From contig JAQVLA010000016.1 in NCBI GenBank assembly GCA_028704385.1, forward strand, positions 16,899 to 80,898: 64,000 bases of DNA, given 5' to 3'. A program made the position numbers and the translations under genes. Positions 43,201 to 52,234 of this stretch are shown piece after piece. This DNA is from Bacteroidales bacterium (GTDB taxonomy: Bacteria; Bacteroidota; Bacteroidia; Bacteroidales; F082). Position 1 is the first letter of the stretch. The number at the start of each line of letters is the position of its first letter. The notes below the pieces were generated by a model. The model was not told where the DNA came from. It was given only the letters and a program-made list of their open reading frames with translations, and ran no database searches.

Positions 43201-45220
43201 CATTTTCCTTTTCCAGTTCTTCTGTTAAAATCGCCTGTATTTTCTTTTGTGAGTCTGGTGGAAATTTTTCATCAAAGCTGCGTTTCAAATGCTGTTCAAC
43301 TGATTCGCCAACAAGGCGTTCGATAGAACTACTTATATAGCTCGGATTGAAATTGAGGTCGGTAGTCCACACAACATCAGAGATATTTTCGGCAATCTTT
43401 CGGTATTTTTCCTCGCTCTTGCGCAGCTGTTCTTCCATCATCTTCCGGGAGGTTACCTCCTGCAAAATACAGAGTGTCCGGTCAATGCTTCCATCCGGAT
43501 TACGACCGATCCGGCCATTGATTTCAAATTGCAGGGGATTTCCGGATTTATGTCTGAGCACAAAATTGGTGTTTACGGTTCCGGCCTGCTTAAAACGCTC
43601 AAAATCTTCCCGGAATTTCTCCGCATAATCAGCCGTAAGGAGATCTCCAAACCAGGTGCCAACCACTTCGCTATGCTTATATCCCAAGGTTTTTTCCCAG
43701 GTCTGATTTACCTCAAGAATTAATCCGTTTTCGTCGAGCGATTGATAACTTAAGGGTGCATTATTGAAGAGTGTTTCAAATCGCTCGCGACTTTCTTTGA
43801 GCAATAATTGTTTGTTGAAGTTTTCGGTCTGGTCGCTAAATACCATTACTACACCCAGCAAATTGCCTTTGTTGTCAATAATTGGCGCTCCGCTGATATT
43901 GACGGGGATTTTCACTCCTTTTTTTGAATGTAACAGGCTGTGTTTAGCTTTAACGAACACTTGTTTCTGACGCAGAACCCTTTGTACCGGATTTTCATCG
44001 TCAGGCTTTGAATCTTTGTTGAGTATTATGAAAACCTCATCCACTTTTTTATTCCTGGCTTTGGCTTCAGTCCAGCCGGTAAGTCTTTCTGCAACCGGAT
44101 TCATGTGAATGATAAAGCCGTTGGTATCGGTTGTTATCACCCCGTCGCCAATGCTGTACAAGGTAGCACTGAATTGTTCCTTTGATTCTATTAACTCCCG
44201 GCTTTTGTTTGCCAGACTGCTCCACAGTTTTTTTTGCCTTTTATGATAAATCCATGCCACCAGCGCAACAAAAAACAAAATTCCTAATACTACGATAACA
44301 GTAATAAGGCTTGTTTTAATGTATAAATCTGCATAAAGTTCGCTGGTTTCGGCCTTAACAATCATCTTCCACGGCAGCGTACCCACTGTATCAATGTGGG
44401 CAAGTACCTGCCTGCCAATATAGCCCGGTCCTTCGTACATCCCAACAAATCCCTTTGCGGCCATAACAGCAGGATTAGAGGTATCGGCCATCGAAAACAT
44501 CAATTGCAGCTTATCATTTTCGCGATATAATACTTCGTTAAGTATCCTGACAGAATCACCCTTTTGTCGTAGAAGAAATGTTTCGGAGGTTTTGCTTGGT
44601 GTTGGCCATGTTTTTATTAAGGGGTAAAGATATTTTTGCGGATTCGACCTGAATATCATTGATGCAATTGGTTGCTTATCGGCCTTGAATACAGGAGAGA
44701 TATATTCGACATGAATGGATTGATGATGGGGGCAATAATAAAAATCACGCAATTGGATCAATCCGGTTTCTTCAGCTAATCTTGCAGCTATCAGGGTTTC
44801 ATTATCAACAAATACCTTTTCCTCAACGGCAGTAAATAAAACTTTTCCGCTTTTGTTGATGATGACTATATTATCAAAGCGGTCATCAGACAGAATATGT
44901 TTGTAGGATTCTCTTAATATAGGGATAGCCGATGTGTCACCCGAAGCAATCCTTGCCGCAAGAACATCATACGGATATTTACCTGAGAAAAAAACAGCCT
45001 CGGACAAACGTTCCTTATCCCATTGTATTAATTGGTTGATTTTAAGTTTGGCAACAGCTTTGAGTTCGTTATAACTTTTAAGTTGGGTTTGGTGTCGTTC
45101 ATATTGAAAATAAAAGAATCCACTCAAACTAATCAGAATTGCCACGCTGATCACTAATAGAACAAGTGAAACAGGTACTTTCTGAATATAGTGATCAGAA
45201 AAATAGTTGAACTTCTTCAT
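40250..45220 (-). CDS. Multi-PAS hybrid sensor histidine kinase
   Basis: About 1,656 residues from the ATG at 45220 (an ATG 12 bases upstream is also possible). A membrane segment (about 18-40) and a second one (about 300-322) enclose a periplasmic sensor region. About six PAS/PAC units follow, the first with SIGDGVITTDTNGFIIHMNPVAERL. Then comes a GAF-like domain (about 1115-1265), HisKA with FLANVSHEIRTPMNGILGF (phospho-His at about 1302), HATPase_c with VKDTGIGIPAHRINAIFERFVQ, and a receiver domain with LILMDIKMPVMDG (Asp at about 1590) and a KPI near the end. It can therefore relay phosphate internally. No response regulator with an output domain is adjacent, so the target is unknown. Confidence 0.93.
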   Translation of the reverse strand: MKKFNYFSDHYIQKVPVSLVLLVISVAILISLSGFFYFQYERHQTQLKSYNELKAVAKLKINQLIQWDKERLSEAVFFSGKYPYDVLAARIASGDTSAIPILRESYKHILSDDRFDNIVIINKSGKVLFTAVEEKVFVDNETLIAARLAEETGLIQLRDFYYCPHHQSIHVEYISPVFKADKQPIASMIFRSNPQKYLYPLIKTWPTPSKTSETFLLRQKGDSVRILNEVLYRENDKLQLMFSMADTSNPAVMAAKGFVGMYEGPGYIGRQVLAHIDTVGTLPWKMIVKAETSELYADLYIKTSLITVIVVLGILFFVALVAWIYHKRQKKLWSSLANKSRELIESKEQFSATLYSIGDGVITTDTNGFIIHMNPVAERLTGWTEAKARNKKVDEVFIILNKDSKPDDENPVQRVLRQKQVFVKAKHSLLHSKKGVKIPVNISGAPIIDNKGNLLGVVMVFSDQTENFNKQLLLKESRERFETLFNNAPLSYQSLDENGLILEVNQTWEKTLGYKHSEVVGTWFGDLLTADYAEKFREDFERFKQAGTVNTNFVLRHKSGNPLQFEINGRIGRNPDGSIDRTLCILQEVTSRKMMEEQLRKSEEKYRKIAENISDVVWTTDLNFNPSYISSSIERLVGESVEQHLKRSFDEKFPPDSQKKIQAILTEELEKENDPEVDKNRSRLVEVQHYRADGSLFWAGMNVSFLRDEQGKLTGFQGISRDITSVKEAELNLIEKERQLSSMITNLPGFVYRCLNDENWTMLFISENCIKITGYDPADLTNNNKIAYNDIILPEFQPMLRETWNRNLNNKELFHEEYQIKTREGEIRWVLERGKGIFDESGELLFLEGYIEDITDNKKAEIALFDSEKNYRELIDGMTETVWVIDLNGNIIDVNKTAVNVMGYSKQELLEIGLTGIDVMLDAASIRDLFTKMPADEIQVFETAHKTKSGRLIPVEVSSSLINFQSQRAILSIARDITTRKIMQNKLRESDDTIRLIFDSTAEGIFGIDKRGNCTFCNKATVKMLGFTNEKEIIGKNIHSLIHYAYPDGTTFPESECSVFEAITTETGKHVDDEVFWRKDGSNFPVEYWAYPILRNKKVIGSVVTFLDITERMYNTNIQHILYEIARQSISTTSIKDLLVLTRTELSRVLDTTNFYVASYDQETEMLQQLIMYDEMSYIESWHMADSLSGMIISTKKSMLLSEDEIKKLNQNLKRPDNYVSPLCWMGVPLIDGEEVIGVMAVQSYNNSKAYDSSSLRLLELIAHELSLLLQRKKMIADLIKSKEKAEESDQLKSAFLANVSHEIRTPMNGILGFLELLKEPDLSEEEKAAYIKIVNKSGQRLLDTINDIIEISRIESGELEVFEDEVCLSEVFNYYYDFFKPQTDQIGLQLILNNQLNKNDDCMVTDRHKLDGILTNLIKNAIKFTKQGSVEIGCYAEKEKLLLYVKDTGIGIPAHRINAIFERFVQADIHITRAHEGSGLGLSIVKAYTEALGGELNLESEPGKGSKFMVALPLRQADVSEKPKEQPEKQEVNQNNSKLILLAEDDDSSFEYLRIMLQSMGFSMMQCVDGEAAVKMAKEHPDIALILMDIKMPVMDGLEATKRIRKFNSEIPIIAQSAFALAGDAEKALAAGCNDYVTKPINRKTLTDIIKKWLH

Positions 45221-45607
45221 GATAAGGGACAATAAAACTGTAACAAATAACGTGAAAAATCAGGCCAATTGCAAGAAAACTATTAATCAGATAACACTTA
45301 ACTATCAAATCATGTCCGAAAGGTGTTGATCTGAGCCTTTCCATTTGTTGAATCAGCTTGTCGCAGGCATTAAATTTCTATCATCAGACTTAAATTATCA
45401 CTAAAAAATTAGCGAAAGTTGTTTGCTTCAGGCAGGCAGGATGCACTTTAAGCCTGGATCTGAAATTTGATCTTTCTATATCAGCTGCTATGTTTGGATA
45501 CAAAGGCAAATTGGCGACATTAGAAACACTGGATAAATTTAAAATAAACAGCATATCAATCCATGGACTGATATGCTGTTGCGTTTGAAATTTTTAGGGA
45601 ATATTGT
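45221..45607. other. Intergenic region between kinase and S41 peptidase
   Basis: 387 bases, both flanking genes on the minus strand. It holds the hairpin at 45547-45580 and must contain the kinase promoter, which was not recognised. No open frame of note. Confidence 0.6.
45547..45580 (-). terminator. Hairpin after the S41 peptidase gene
   Basis: A perfect 12-bp stem, AACAGCATATCA (45547-45558) with TGATATGCTGTT (45569-45580), around a 10-base loop. It lies 27 bases beyond the stop of the minus-strand peptidase gene and is followed by TATTTTAAATTT. The AT-rich tail makes it a plausible but not classical terminator. Confidence 0.6.
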
Positions 45608-48600
45608 CTATTTAATCTCCACTTCAATCCATTTGCTGCGATCGGGAGGTGTAGGAGATTTCACTTTTTTAACTGGTTTATCTTCCAGTTCTTTAAGCAA
45701 GACTTCAACCGCTTTTTCGATGGTAGGATCTTCGCCTTTGGCCAGCTTTTCAGGGCGATCAACCACTTCGATATCAGGATAAACGCCAATACCTTCGATG
45801 ATCCAGTTTTCATTTTCGTCGAAGATGCCAAAACGAGGTACCGAAATATAACCGCCGTCTACCAGTCGGGCATTTCCTGAGATGCCAACCAGTCCGCCCC
45901 AGGTGCGTGTTCCGATCAGTTTACCAAGCCCCAGTTTTTTAAAGAAATACGGAAAAGCATCACCACCGGAAGAGGAATAACCGTTGATAAGCATCACTTT
46001 GGGGCCATCATGTGAGATGCCAGGAGCTTTGTCGGGCTGCATGCCGTTGCGATGCCAGTAGGTAAGGGTTTTTCGGTCGAGCAGGTCGGCCATACGATCG
46101 GGTATGAATCCGCCTCCATTATAGCGATCATCAATGATCAACGCTTCTTTGTTATGATAGGTGTACATGCCCCGATGCAGTTCGCGGTTACCTTCAAAAG
46201 CAGTATTGGGCACGTGGATATACCCGATTTTTCCGTCCGAGAGCTCATCTACCATAGCACGGCGCTCGTTTACCCAATTGAGGTATTTCAGCTCAATTTC
46301 GCTATCAATGGTCTTTATTTGAGATTTTCTGGGTGCTTTTCCTTCGGCATTGCTGCTCACTTCCAGTTCGATCAGGCGGTTGGCCTTGTTTTCGAGCAAT
46401 TCGTAAGGGTTCATAGCGGTGGTAAGTTCATTACCATCAATCTGCAGGATATAATCGCCTTCCTTCACGTCAACACCAGCTTCGGTGAGTGGTGCACGGC
46501 GGGCAGGGTTCCAGTTTTCGCCTTCATAAATTTTCATGATGCGGTATCTTCCTGCCTTGAAGTCGGCTTCGAGTTCGGCTCCCAGGAGTCCGGTATTAAT
46601 ACGTTTTGGACGTTTGATATCGCCCCAGTCAACATAGGCATGGCCTGCATTGGCTTCCGAAACCAGTTCGCTGAGCACATAATCCACATCAAAGCGGCTC
46701 CCGGCGAATGGGATCAGTTCGCCATAACGTTTGCCAAGCCCTTCCCAATCTACACCATGCAGGTTTTCAACATAAAAGTAATCTCTGAAAATTCGCCATC
46801 CGTCTTTGTAGATTTGTTGCCATTCCTTCTGAGGCTCGATTTTCATTTCGAGCTGTTCGAGGTCGAGCTTTCCTATTCCTGGTTTTTGTCCGGGAGCAAT
46901 TTTGGCAATGCCATAGTCTCCGCCCGAGCGATACAACATCTGCTTGCCATCAGCGGTGGGTGTTGCACTCCAGGCCTTGTCCATGATTTCTTCTGTTTTT
47001 TGATCTTCCAGGTTGTAGCGCATAATTTTACCATCGCTGCTGTAGAGCAGTCCACCATCTACTGCGCCCAAAATACGGTAGCTGCCGGATGAAACCGGGA
47101 GCGCTTCAATACGTCCGTTGATACCATCGAAAGCAATTCTTACTGCGATTTCTTCAGTTGAAGGGTTTTCTTCTTTTTTCTTGTCTTTTTTGTTTTCTTC
47201 CACTTCTTTTTTGGCTGCTTTCACAGGTTCTTCATCCGATTTGGGTGGCATCAGTCGGGTGCCGTCATTTTGCAATGCAACAGCATAAAGGCGGGCAGCT
47301 TTGTTGTAGAGGTAATTGAATTCGAAGCTGGAAAACTCCAGGTTGAAATCACGGTTGGAGACGAAAAAGATAAACTTGCCATCTTTGCTAAAAACCGGTG
47401 ACCAATCGTTGAACTGATCATCCGTAAGCTGAGTGGCTTCAGCAGATGCGATATTGTAAACCCAAATGGCTGAAAGATCGTTTTCAGCTTCTTTGGTATA
47501 GGTGATCCACTGCGAATCGGGTGAGAAAGCATAGGAGCGTATCTCGTTGCGGGTGGCCTGATCAATTGTTTTTTGTGTGCCGGTTGCCACGTCGACCAGC
47601 CACAGCTGCATGGTGCGATCGGAGTAAATCAGGTATTTACTGTCGGGCGACCAATCGGCTTCGTATTTCCAGGCCGAAGAGCCGCTGGTGAGTTGGCGCG
47701 GAGTTGCTCCTGCTTTGTTTTCGAGCAGATAAATTTCGTATTCACCAGTGGCGTCAGAAAAATAAGCGATGTATTTGCCATCAGGCGACCAGCTGGGATA
47801 AATTTCGCGGATGCCTTGTGTTTGCGTAAGGTTGATGGTGTTGCCATTTTCGGCCGGAACCGAAAAGATATCGCCTCTGGCATCAAAAAGTACGCGTTTG
47901 CCACTTGGCGAGATATTATAGCTGTGGATGTCGTCTTTCACGTTTTTATAATATGCCTTAAGCCCGGGATTGTCGAAGTTGAGGCTCACTTCAATTTTTG
48001 TGTTGGTTTTGTTCATTAAATCGTATACATAGAGGAAACCACCATTTTCATAGACAACTTTACCGTTTTTGCCGGATGGCCACATCACATCAAAATCCGT
48101 GAATTGTGTGAGCTGCTCGGTGCTCTTGCTCACTGTATTGTACCGATAAAGGTTCAGGCGCAGATCGCGGTTGCTGGCAAAGATGATGTCGTTGCCCTGC
48201 CAAACAGGCCATTGGTCAGCGCCATTGAAACTGGTGATTTGTTCGGAAGCGTTGTTGTTCAAGTCGTAAATCCAGAGATCGGTCGCCCGTCCACCCTTAT
48301 AGCGTTTCCATGTACGAAATTCGCGATCTACCGGTGTGAAGCAGAGCATATTATCATTGGGTGAAAGTGAAGCAAATCCGCCGTTCATTATGGGCAGTGG
48401 TTCTTCTAAACCGCCTTGGATATCAACAAGGTAGTAGCGGCCGTTACGTTCACCAAAGGGCGTGCGGTTGGCACGGATCAGGATTTTCTTACTATCTGAA
48501 GTCCAGCCCATTACTACATGATCAAAACCTCCACGGGGAGGCATCACGCCAACGGAATTGTACCAGGTAAGTTGTTTGGCTTCGCCGCCTTCGGAAGGCA

Positions 48601-48883
48601 TCACCCAGATTTGTCGGCTACCCGAATATTCGGCCGAAAAAGCGATCCATTGGCCATCGGGCGAGATTTTGGGAAATAATTCAATCCCTTCGTGTGAGGT
48701 GAGCTGGCGTGCTTCGCCTCCGGCAGCGTTTACCGTCCACAGGTCGCCGGCATAAACAAAGACGATCAGGTTGTTGTTAATGTCGGGATAGCGGAGCAAA
48801 CGTGCGTCGTCCATTGCCGTAAGGCTTCCTGAAAAAAGGAAAAACAGCAATATGGCTGTTAGCTTATGCGTGAATGATGACAT
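45608..48883 (-). CDS. Tricorn-like S41 family peptidase
   Basis: About 1,091 residues from the ATG at 48883, giving a signal peptide (MSSFTHKLTAILLFFLFSGSLTA). Residues about 30-560 hold TolB/WD40-like beta-propeller repeats (SPDGQWIAFSAEYSG, SPDGKYIAYFSDATGEYEIY, SPDSKYLIYS). A charged linker rich in E and K (about 590-620) precedes a C1-type domain, a PDZ domain (KEGDYILQIDGNELT) and the S41 catalytic domain with GYSSSGGDAFPYFF (nucleophile Ser) and GTRTWGGLVG. Similar exported tricorn-like proteases are widespread in Bacteroidota and degrade peptides in the periplasm or outside. The product stands alone. Confidence 0.92.
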   Translation of the reverse strand: MSSFTHKLTAILLFFLFSGSLTAMDDARLLRYPDINNNLIVFVYAGDLWTVNAAGGEARQLTSHEGIELFPKISPDGQWIAFSAEYSGSRQIWVMPSEGGEAKQLTWYNSVGVMPPRGGFDHVVMGWTSDSKKILIRANRTPFGERNGRYYLVDIQGGLEEPLPIMNGGFASLSPNDNMLCFTPVDREFRTWKRYKGGRATDLWIYDLNNNASEQITSFNGADQWPVWQGNDIIFASNRDLRLNLYRYNTVSKSTEQLTQFTDFDVMWPSGKNGKVVYENGGFLYVYDLMNKTNTKIEVSLNFDNPGLKAYYKNVKDDIHSYNISPSGKRVLFDARGDIFSVPAENGNTINLTQTQGIREIYPSWSPDGKYIAYFSDATGEYEIYLLENKAGATPRQLTSGSSAWKYEADWSPDSKYLIYSDRTMQLWLVDVATGTQKTIDQATRNEIRSYAFSPDSQWITYTKEAENDLSAIWVYNIASAEATQLTDDQFNDWSPVFSKDGKFIFFVSNRDFNLEFSSFEFNYLYNKAARLYAVALQNDGTRLMPPKSDEEPVKAAKKEVEENKKDKKKEENPSTEEIAVRIAFDGINGRIEALPVSSGSYRILGAVDGGLLYSSDGKIMRYNLEDQKTEEIMDKAWSATPTADGKQMLYRSGGDYGIAKIAPGQKPGIGKLDLEQLEMKIEPQKEWQQIYKDGWRIFRDYFYVENLHGVDWEGLGKRYGELIPFAGSRFDVDYVLSELVSEANAGHAYVDWGDIKRPKRINTGLLGAELEADFKAGRYRIMKIYEGENWNPARRAPLTEAGVDVKEGDYILQIDGNELTTAMNPYELLENKANRLIELEVSSNAEGKAPRKSQIKTIDSEIELKYLNWVNERRAMVDELSDGKIGYIHVPNTAFEGNRELHRGMYTYHNKEALIIDDRYNGGGFIPDRMADLLDRKTLTYWHRNGMQPDKAPGISHDGPKVMLINGYSSSGGDAFPYFFKKLGLGKLIGTRTWGGLVGISGNARLVDGGYISVPRFGIFDENENWIIEGIGVYPDIEVVDRPEKLAKGEDPTIEKAVEVLLKELEDKPVKKVKSPTPPDRSKWIEVEIK

Positions 48884-49071
48884 AAATTTGATAATTTTTA
48901 GGGTTTGTATATCATGCGATGTTTGAAGGCGAAAGATACACAAAGTTTCAAAAATTGCATCTAAAAATCAGTATTTGGTTGTTATGTTCAGAATCATTTG
49001 TAGAAACCGGCCAAAAAGCAATGAAATGCTGGTCGTTTTATCGTATATTTATGCTTCCAAATACACTGCCT

Positions 49072-49620
49072 ATGTCATGGAAAAAGTTAGGCTCTTTTTC
49101 GTTTTCTCTATGCTTAATCCTCTTGATGATTACTGCATGCTCGTCGGCACAAAAAGTCAATGAAATGAACCTTGCCGAAAATGTTGATTTGGACCGATAT
49201 GTCGGTACCTGGTATGAGATTGCTCGTTTTCCACACCGTTTTGAAGAAGGATTGGTAGGTGTTACTGCAACGTATAATCTGAATGAAAATGGCCGTATAG
49301 AAGTTATAAACCAGGGCTTTAAAGGTAGTCTGGATGGCGAACTAAGTCGTGCTGTAGGCAAGGCAAAAGTAGCCAAATCGGGCAATCCGGCTCATTTGCG
49401 GGTAAGTTTTTTCTGGATTTTTTATGCTGATTACCTCATTTTAGAACTTGATGCTGATTATCAATTTGTGATGGTTGGCAGCAGTTCGGATAAATACCTT
49501 TGGATTTTGGCCCGTGAGCCACAACTGGACGAAAAAACCTATACCATGCTCGTTTCAAAAGCCCTTGAGCGGGGTTATGATGTGAGTAAACTGGTGCGGG
49601 TGCCGCAGCTGGTGGAATAA
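49072..49620 (+). CDS. Lipocalin family lipoprotein (Blc-like)
   Basis: About 182 residues from the ATG at 49072 (upstream ATGs exist, but this one places the signal peptide MSWKKLGSFSFSLCLILLMITAC at the N-terminus). A lipobox ITAC ends it, so it is a lipoprotein. The lipocalin motif is RYVGTWYEIARFPHRFEEG, followed by VTATYNLNENGRIEVINQGF and, near the end, WILAREPQLDE, matching bacterial lipocalin Blc. It probably binds lipids or fatty acids at the outer membrane. It is divergent from the tricorn-like peptidase gene. Confidence 0.9.
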   Translation: MSWKKLGSFSFSLCLILLMITACSSAQKVNEMNLAENVDLDRYVGTWYEIARFPHRFEEGLVGVTATYNLNENGRIEVINQGFKGSLDGELSRAVGKAKVAKSGNPAHLRVSFFWIFYADYLILELDADYQFVMVGSSSDKYLWILAREPQLDEKTYTMLVSKALERGYDVSKLVRVPQLVE

Positions 49621-49805
49621 TTATTTTCTTTTATGCAAAGAATCTGTTGTAAATTGGATTAGCGATAAGAAAAAATAAGATTATCGTACCTAAGCTTTTT
49701 GATTGCAGACAAAATCAAAAAGATATAAAGGCTTATTAATCAGATTGTTTATTGTGAAAATTTTCTAATTTTGGTATTAAATTTTTATCTTTTTTAAGCC
49801 TGCTT

Positions 49806-50225
49806 TTATCGTAAAACGCATGCATTTTGCTTACAGTTACATCTATAATGACAATCCATTACCCATTTTAAGGCTGCTTTCTCGGTTGCGAAAATCTTAA
49901 GTATCAGTTCGGCATCTTCATAAGCATAAATTTCAAAGAGGGTACTGATTGCAGTAATATAAGGTTCATCAGTAATCACAGCAACTTTTTTACCTTTTAA
50001 AACTGTCTTAAAGTCTTTCATAAACTTTCTTGCAACAATTAATTCATTCAGTTTGAAAGTAAATTTTGCTCCCCGATAATCTGATAATAAATTGTAACCC
50101 TTGTCTTTAAATGCTTTAGTATGTAAAAGGGTTAGCCAGCCATGCGCAAGTGAAGCGAATGTTACATCACCTATGTGTTTTATAATGACCAGTTTACGTT
50201 CGTCATCCAGATCCAAAGACAGCAT
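49806..50225 (-). CDS. STAS/SpoIIAA-like protein of unknown function
   Basis: About 139 residues from the ATG at 50225; an upstream TTG at 50234 is less likely. The pattern LSLDLDDERKLVIIKHIGDVTFASLAHGWLTLL, NLLSDYRGAKFTFKLNEL and GKKVAVITDEPYITAISTLFE resembles SpoIIAA/STAS-like proteins common in Bacteroidota. The C-terminal end CHYRCNCKQNACVLR has several cysteines, which is unusual. Function is unknown. It is single, with A+T-rich gaps on both sides. Confidence 0.65.
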   Translation of the reverse strand: MLSLDLDDERKLVIIKHIGDVTFASLAHGWLTLLHTKAFKDKGYNLLSDYRGAKFTFKLNELIVARKFMKDFKTVLKGKKVAVITDEPYITAISTLFEIYAYEDAELILKIFATEKAALKWVMDCHYRCNCKQNACVLR

Positions 50226-50691
50226 ACTTAGCAACTGTATTGATTAGATTGAACAAAAAAAAGTGATCCATTGAATACTTAGAAATGAACTGTTCAGTTG
50301 TTCGACCTAATAATTCTAAACTAATAATTATGAGCTGACTAGGGGGTCAACTTGTTTTGTTGGCACAAAAGTATTTATTCTTTTAATATATGCAAATATC
50401 CGCCGGCTTTTTCTCAAATTATACAGTATTATTTAAAGAAAGCAAAATCAATACATACAGCAGGAATTGTTTTCAGTGTGGTATTAATTTTAAATATTAC
50501 CCTTTTTTTTAGATAATACTAAATTAATTAAACTACTTTATATCAAGATTATAAACGTTGACAAATGATTACAAACGATTATATCCGTATGTACTCGGTA
50601 ATTATACGACTCTGCGAATCAGCCCACTGTAATTTTGCCTCATCGTTCTTTCACAAAATGTAAAACTATTAATCACTAAACAATTACTATC
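50226..50691. other. A+T-rich intergenic region upstream of the SSB array
   Basis: 466 bases between the divergent STAS-like gene and the first SSB gene. A candidate -7 box TAATTTTG (50630-50637) matches TAnnTTTG, but no TTTG lies 19 bases upstream. No gene or repeat was seen. Confidence 0.5.
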
Positions 50692-51033
50692 ATGACAAAT
50701 TTTAACAACTCCGTACAATTGATTGGCCGTGCAGGCATAGATCCTGAAATCAAAAACTTTGAAAACAACCGCAAACGTGCACGTTTCACGATTGCCATTA
50801 ATAACTTTTATTATAATCAGCAGGGTGAGCGCGTGGCAGACACCCAATGGCATCGGGTGATTGCCTGGGGCAAAACCGCCGATGTGGTTGAGAAAATCGT
50901 GAAGAAGGGCAGGCAACTTGCCGTGTCCGGAAAATTGACAAGCCAAAGCTGGGAAGATCAGGCCGGTAGCAAACACCAGAAAACAGAAATTGTGCTTAAC
51001 AAAATCCAGGCTATTGGAAAAATGGCCGGATAG
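50692..51033 (+). CDS. Short single-stranded DNA-binding protein, SSB copy 1
   Basis: A 113-residue OB-fold SSB. It starts MTNFNNSVQLIGRAGIDPEIK and has RARFTIAINNFY, WHRVIAWGKTADVVEKIVKKGRQLAVSGKLTSQSW and a last strand ending IQAIGKMAG. It ends directly after the OB fold, so the flexible linker and acidic C-terminal tip of housekeeping SSBs (used to bind repair proteins) are missing. It is the first of four tandem paralogues. Confidence 0.9.
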   Translation: MTNFNNSVQLIGRAGIDPEIKNFENNRKRARFTIAINNFYYNQQGERVADTQWHRVIAWGKTADVVEKIVKKGRQLAVSGKLTSQSWEDQAGSKHQKTEIVLNKIQAIGKMAG

Positions 51034-51096
51034 GCACAGCCGAAAAATCCGTTTTTGAATTATAATCTTTATCCATTCATTAAACACTTGAAAATC

Positions 51097-51426
51097 ATGA
51101 CAACAATTAATGACAGCATTCAACTCACCGGACGAGCCGGAAACAACCCGACAATCAAAAATCTCGAAAATGAGCGCAAAATAGCCCGATTTGCTTTTGC
51201 AACAAGCAACGCATCAATCAATGAAAATGGCAAACGGGTTTCTCAAACCCAATGGCATCAAGTGGTTGCATGGGGCAAGCTGGCAGATGTGGTTCAGATG
51301 CAGGTAAAAAAAGGCAGACAGGTGGCCATCAGTGGCAGGCTCAGCAGCCGCAACTGGGAAGATCGCAAAGGTAAGCTGCGTACGAAAACCGAAATAGTGC
51401 TGAACGAAATCCACAGCATAAGTTAA
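51097..51426 (+). CDS. Short single-stranded DNA-binding protein, SSB copy 2
   Basis: A 109-residue paralogue from the ATG at 51097 (the frame is open upstream, but the other copies start at the same ATGACAAC). MTTINDSIQLTGRAGNNPTIK, WHQVVAWGKLADVVQMQVKKGRQVAISGRLSSRNW. It is the most divergent of the four: an L-T-G in place of LIG, and VQMQ where the others have VEKL. It has no acidic tail. The leader TTAAACACTTGAAAATC before the ATG is shared with copies 3 and 4, so the 5' leader was duplicated with the gene. Confidence 0.9.
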   Translation: MTTINDSIQLTGRAGNNPTIKNLENERKIARFAFATSNASINENGKRVSQTQWHQVVAWGKLADVVQMQVKKGRQVAISGRLSSRNWEDRKGKLRTKTEIVLNEIHSIS

Positions 51427-51482
51427 GTTTATTAACCCATTATTGAATTAAACATTATTCATTCATTAAATACTTGAAAATC

Positions 51483-51824
51483 ATGACAACTTTGAACAAC
51501 ACCGTACAATTGATTGGCCGCGCAGGCCTTGATCCTGAAATTAAAAGCTTTGATAAGGAGCGTAAAATGGCCCGTTTTTCAATTGCCACAAACAGCTATT
51601 ACTATAACAAAAAAGGCGAACGCATAGATGAGACCCAATGGCATCAGGTGGTTGCCTGGGGAAAATCAGCCGAGATAGTGGAAAAACTCGTAAAAAAAGG
51701 AAGAGAAGTTGCTGTAAGCGGAAAACTGAACAATCGCAGCTGGGAAGACAAGGATGGCAACAAACGCTATATCGTCGAAATCGTGTTAAATGAAATTCAC
51801 GCTTTTGGCAAAGCAGCTGGTTAA
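51483..51824 (+). CDS. Short single-stranded DNA-binding protein, SSB copy 3
   Basis: A 113-residue paralogue from the ATG at 51483. MTTLNNTVQLIGRAGLDPEIK, RFSIATNSYYYN, WHQVVAWGKSAEIVEKLVKKGREVAVSGKLNNRSW, ending HAFGKAAG. No acidic tail. The leader (TTAAATACTTGAAAATC) differs by one base from that of copy 2. Confidence 0.9.
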   Translation: MTTLNNTVQLIGRAGLDPEIKSFDKERKMARFSIATNSYYYNKKGERIDETQWHQVVAWGKSAEIVEKLVKKGREVAVSGKLNNRSWEDKDGNKRYIVEIVLNEIHAFGKAAG

Positions 51825-51884
51825 GCAATAATAAAATTGAATCAACAGAACTCGTATATTTTTTAAATTAAACACTTGATAATC

Positions 51885-52211
51885 ATGACTACAATGAACA
51901 ACTTCGTACAATTAATCGGTCGGGCAGGTAACGATCCCGAAATCAAAACCTTAGAAAATGATCGCAAAATGGCACGGTTCAGCATGGCCACAACGACCTA
52001 TTATACCAATCAAAAAGGTGAGCGAACTGAGGACACCCAATGGCATCAACTGGTGGCATGGGGCAAAACAGCTGAATTGGTTGAGAAGCTTGTGAAAAAA
52101 GGAAAGGAAATGGCTGTGAGTGGTAAACTCAACAACAACAGCTGGGAAGACAGCGATGGCAATAAACGCTACAGTGTAGAGGTTTTGCTTACCGAAATCA
52201 TGGTGTTCTGA
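51885..52211 (+). CDS. Short single-stranded DNA-binding protein, SSB copy 4
   Basis: A 108-residue paralogue from the ATG at 51885. MTTMNNFVQLIGRAGNDPEIK, RFSMATTTYYTNQ, WHQLVAWGKTAELVEKLVKKGKEMAVSGKLNNNSW, ending TEIMVF. It is the shortest copy and also lacks an acidic tail. Its stop codon lies inside a perfect 10-bp inverted repeat (52201-52224), and a strong terminator follows, so it closes the array's transcript. Confidence 0.9.
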   Translation: MTTMNNFVQLIGRAGNDPEIKTLENDRKMARFSMATTTYYTNQKGERTEDTQWHQLVAWGKTAELVEKLVKKGKEMAVSGKLNNNSWEDSDGNKRYSVEVLLTEIMVF

Positions 52212-52224
52212 AAACAGAACACCA
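52201..52224 (+). other. Hairpin spanning the stop codon of the last SSB gene
   Basis: TGGTGTTCTG (52201-52210), loop AAAA, CAGAACACCA (52215-52224): a perfect 10-bp stem that includes the TGA stop. It is separate from the terminator 11 bases downstream. It may affect mRNA stability or translation, by inference. Confidence 0.65.
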
Positions 52225-52234
52225 GATGAAAAGC

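Noticed and set aside
46052..47092. 346-residue plus-strand frame opposite the S41 peptidase
   Set aside because: A shadow frame; the minus-strand protein has signal peptide, propeller repeats and the catalytic serine motif.
50630..50637. Promoter for the SSB array at TAATTTTG
   Set aside because: The -7 box matches, but no TTTG is found at the right distance, so it is not listed as a promoter.
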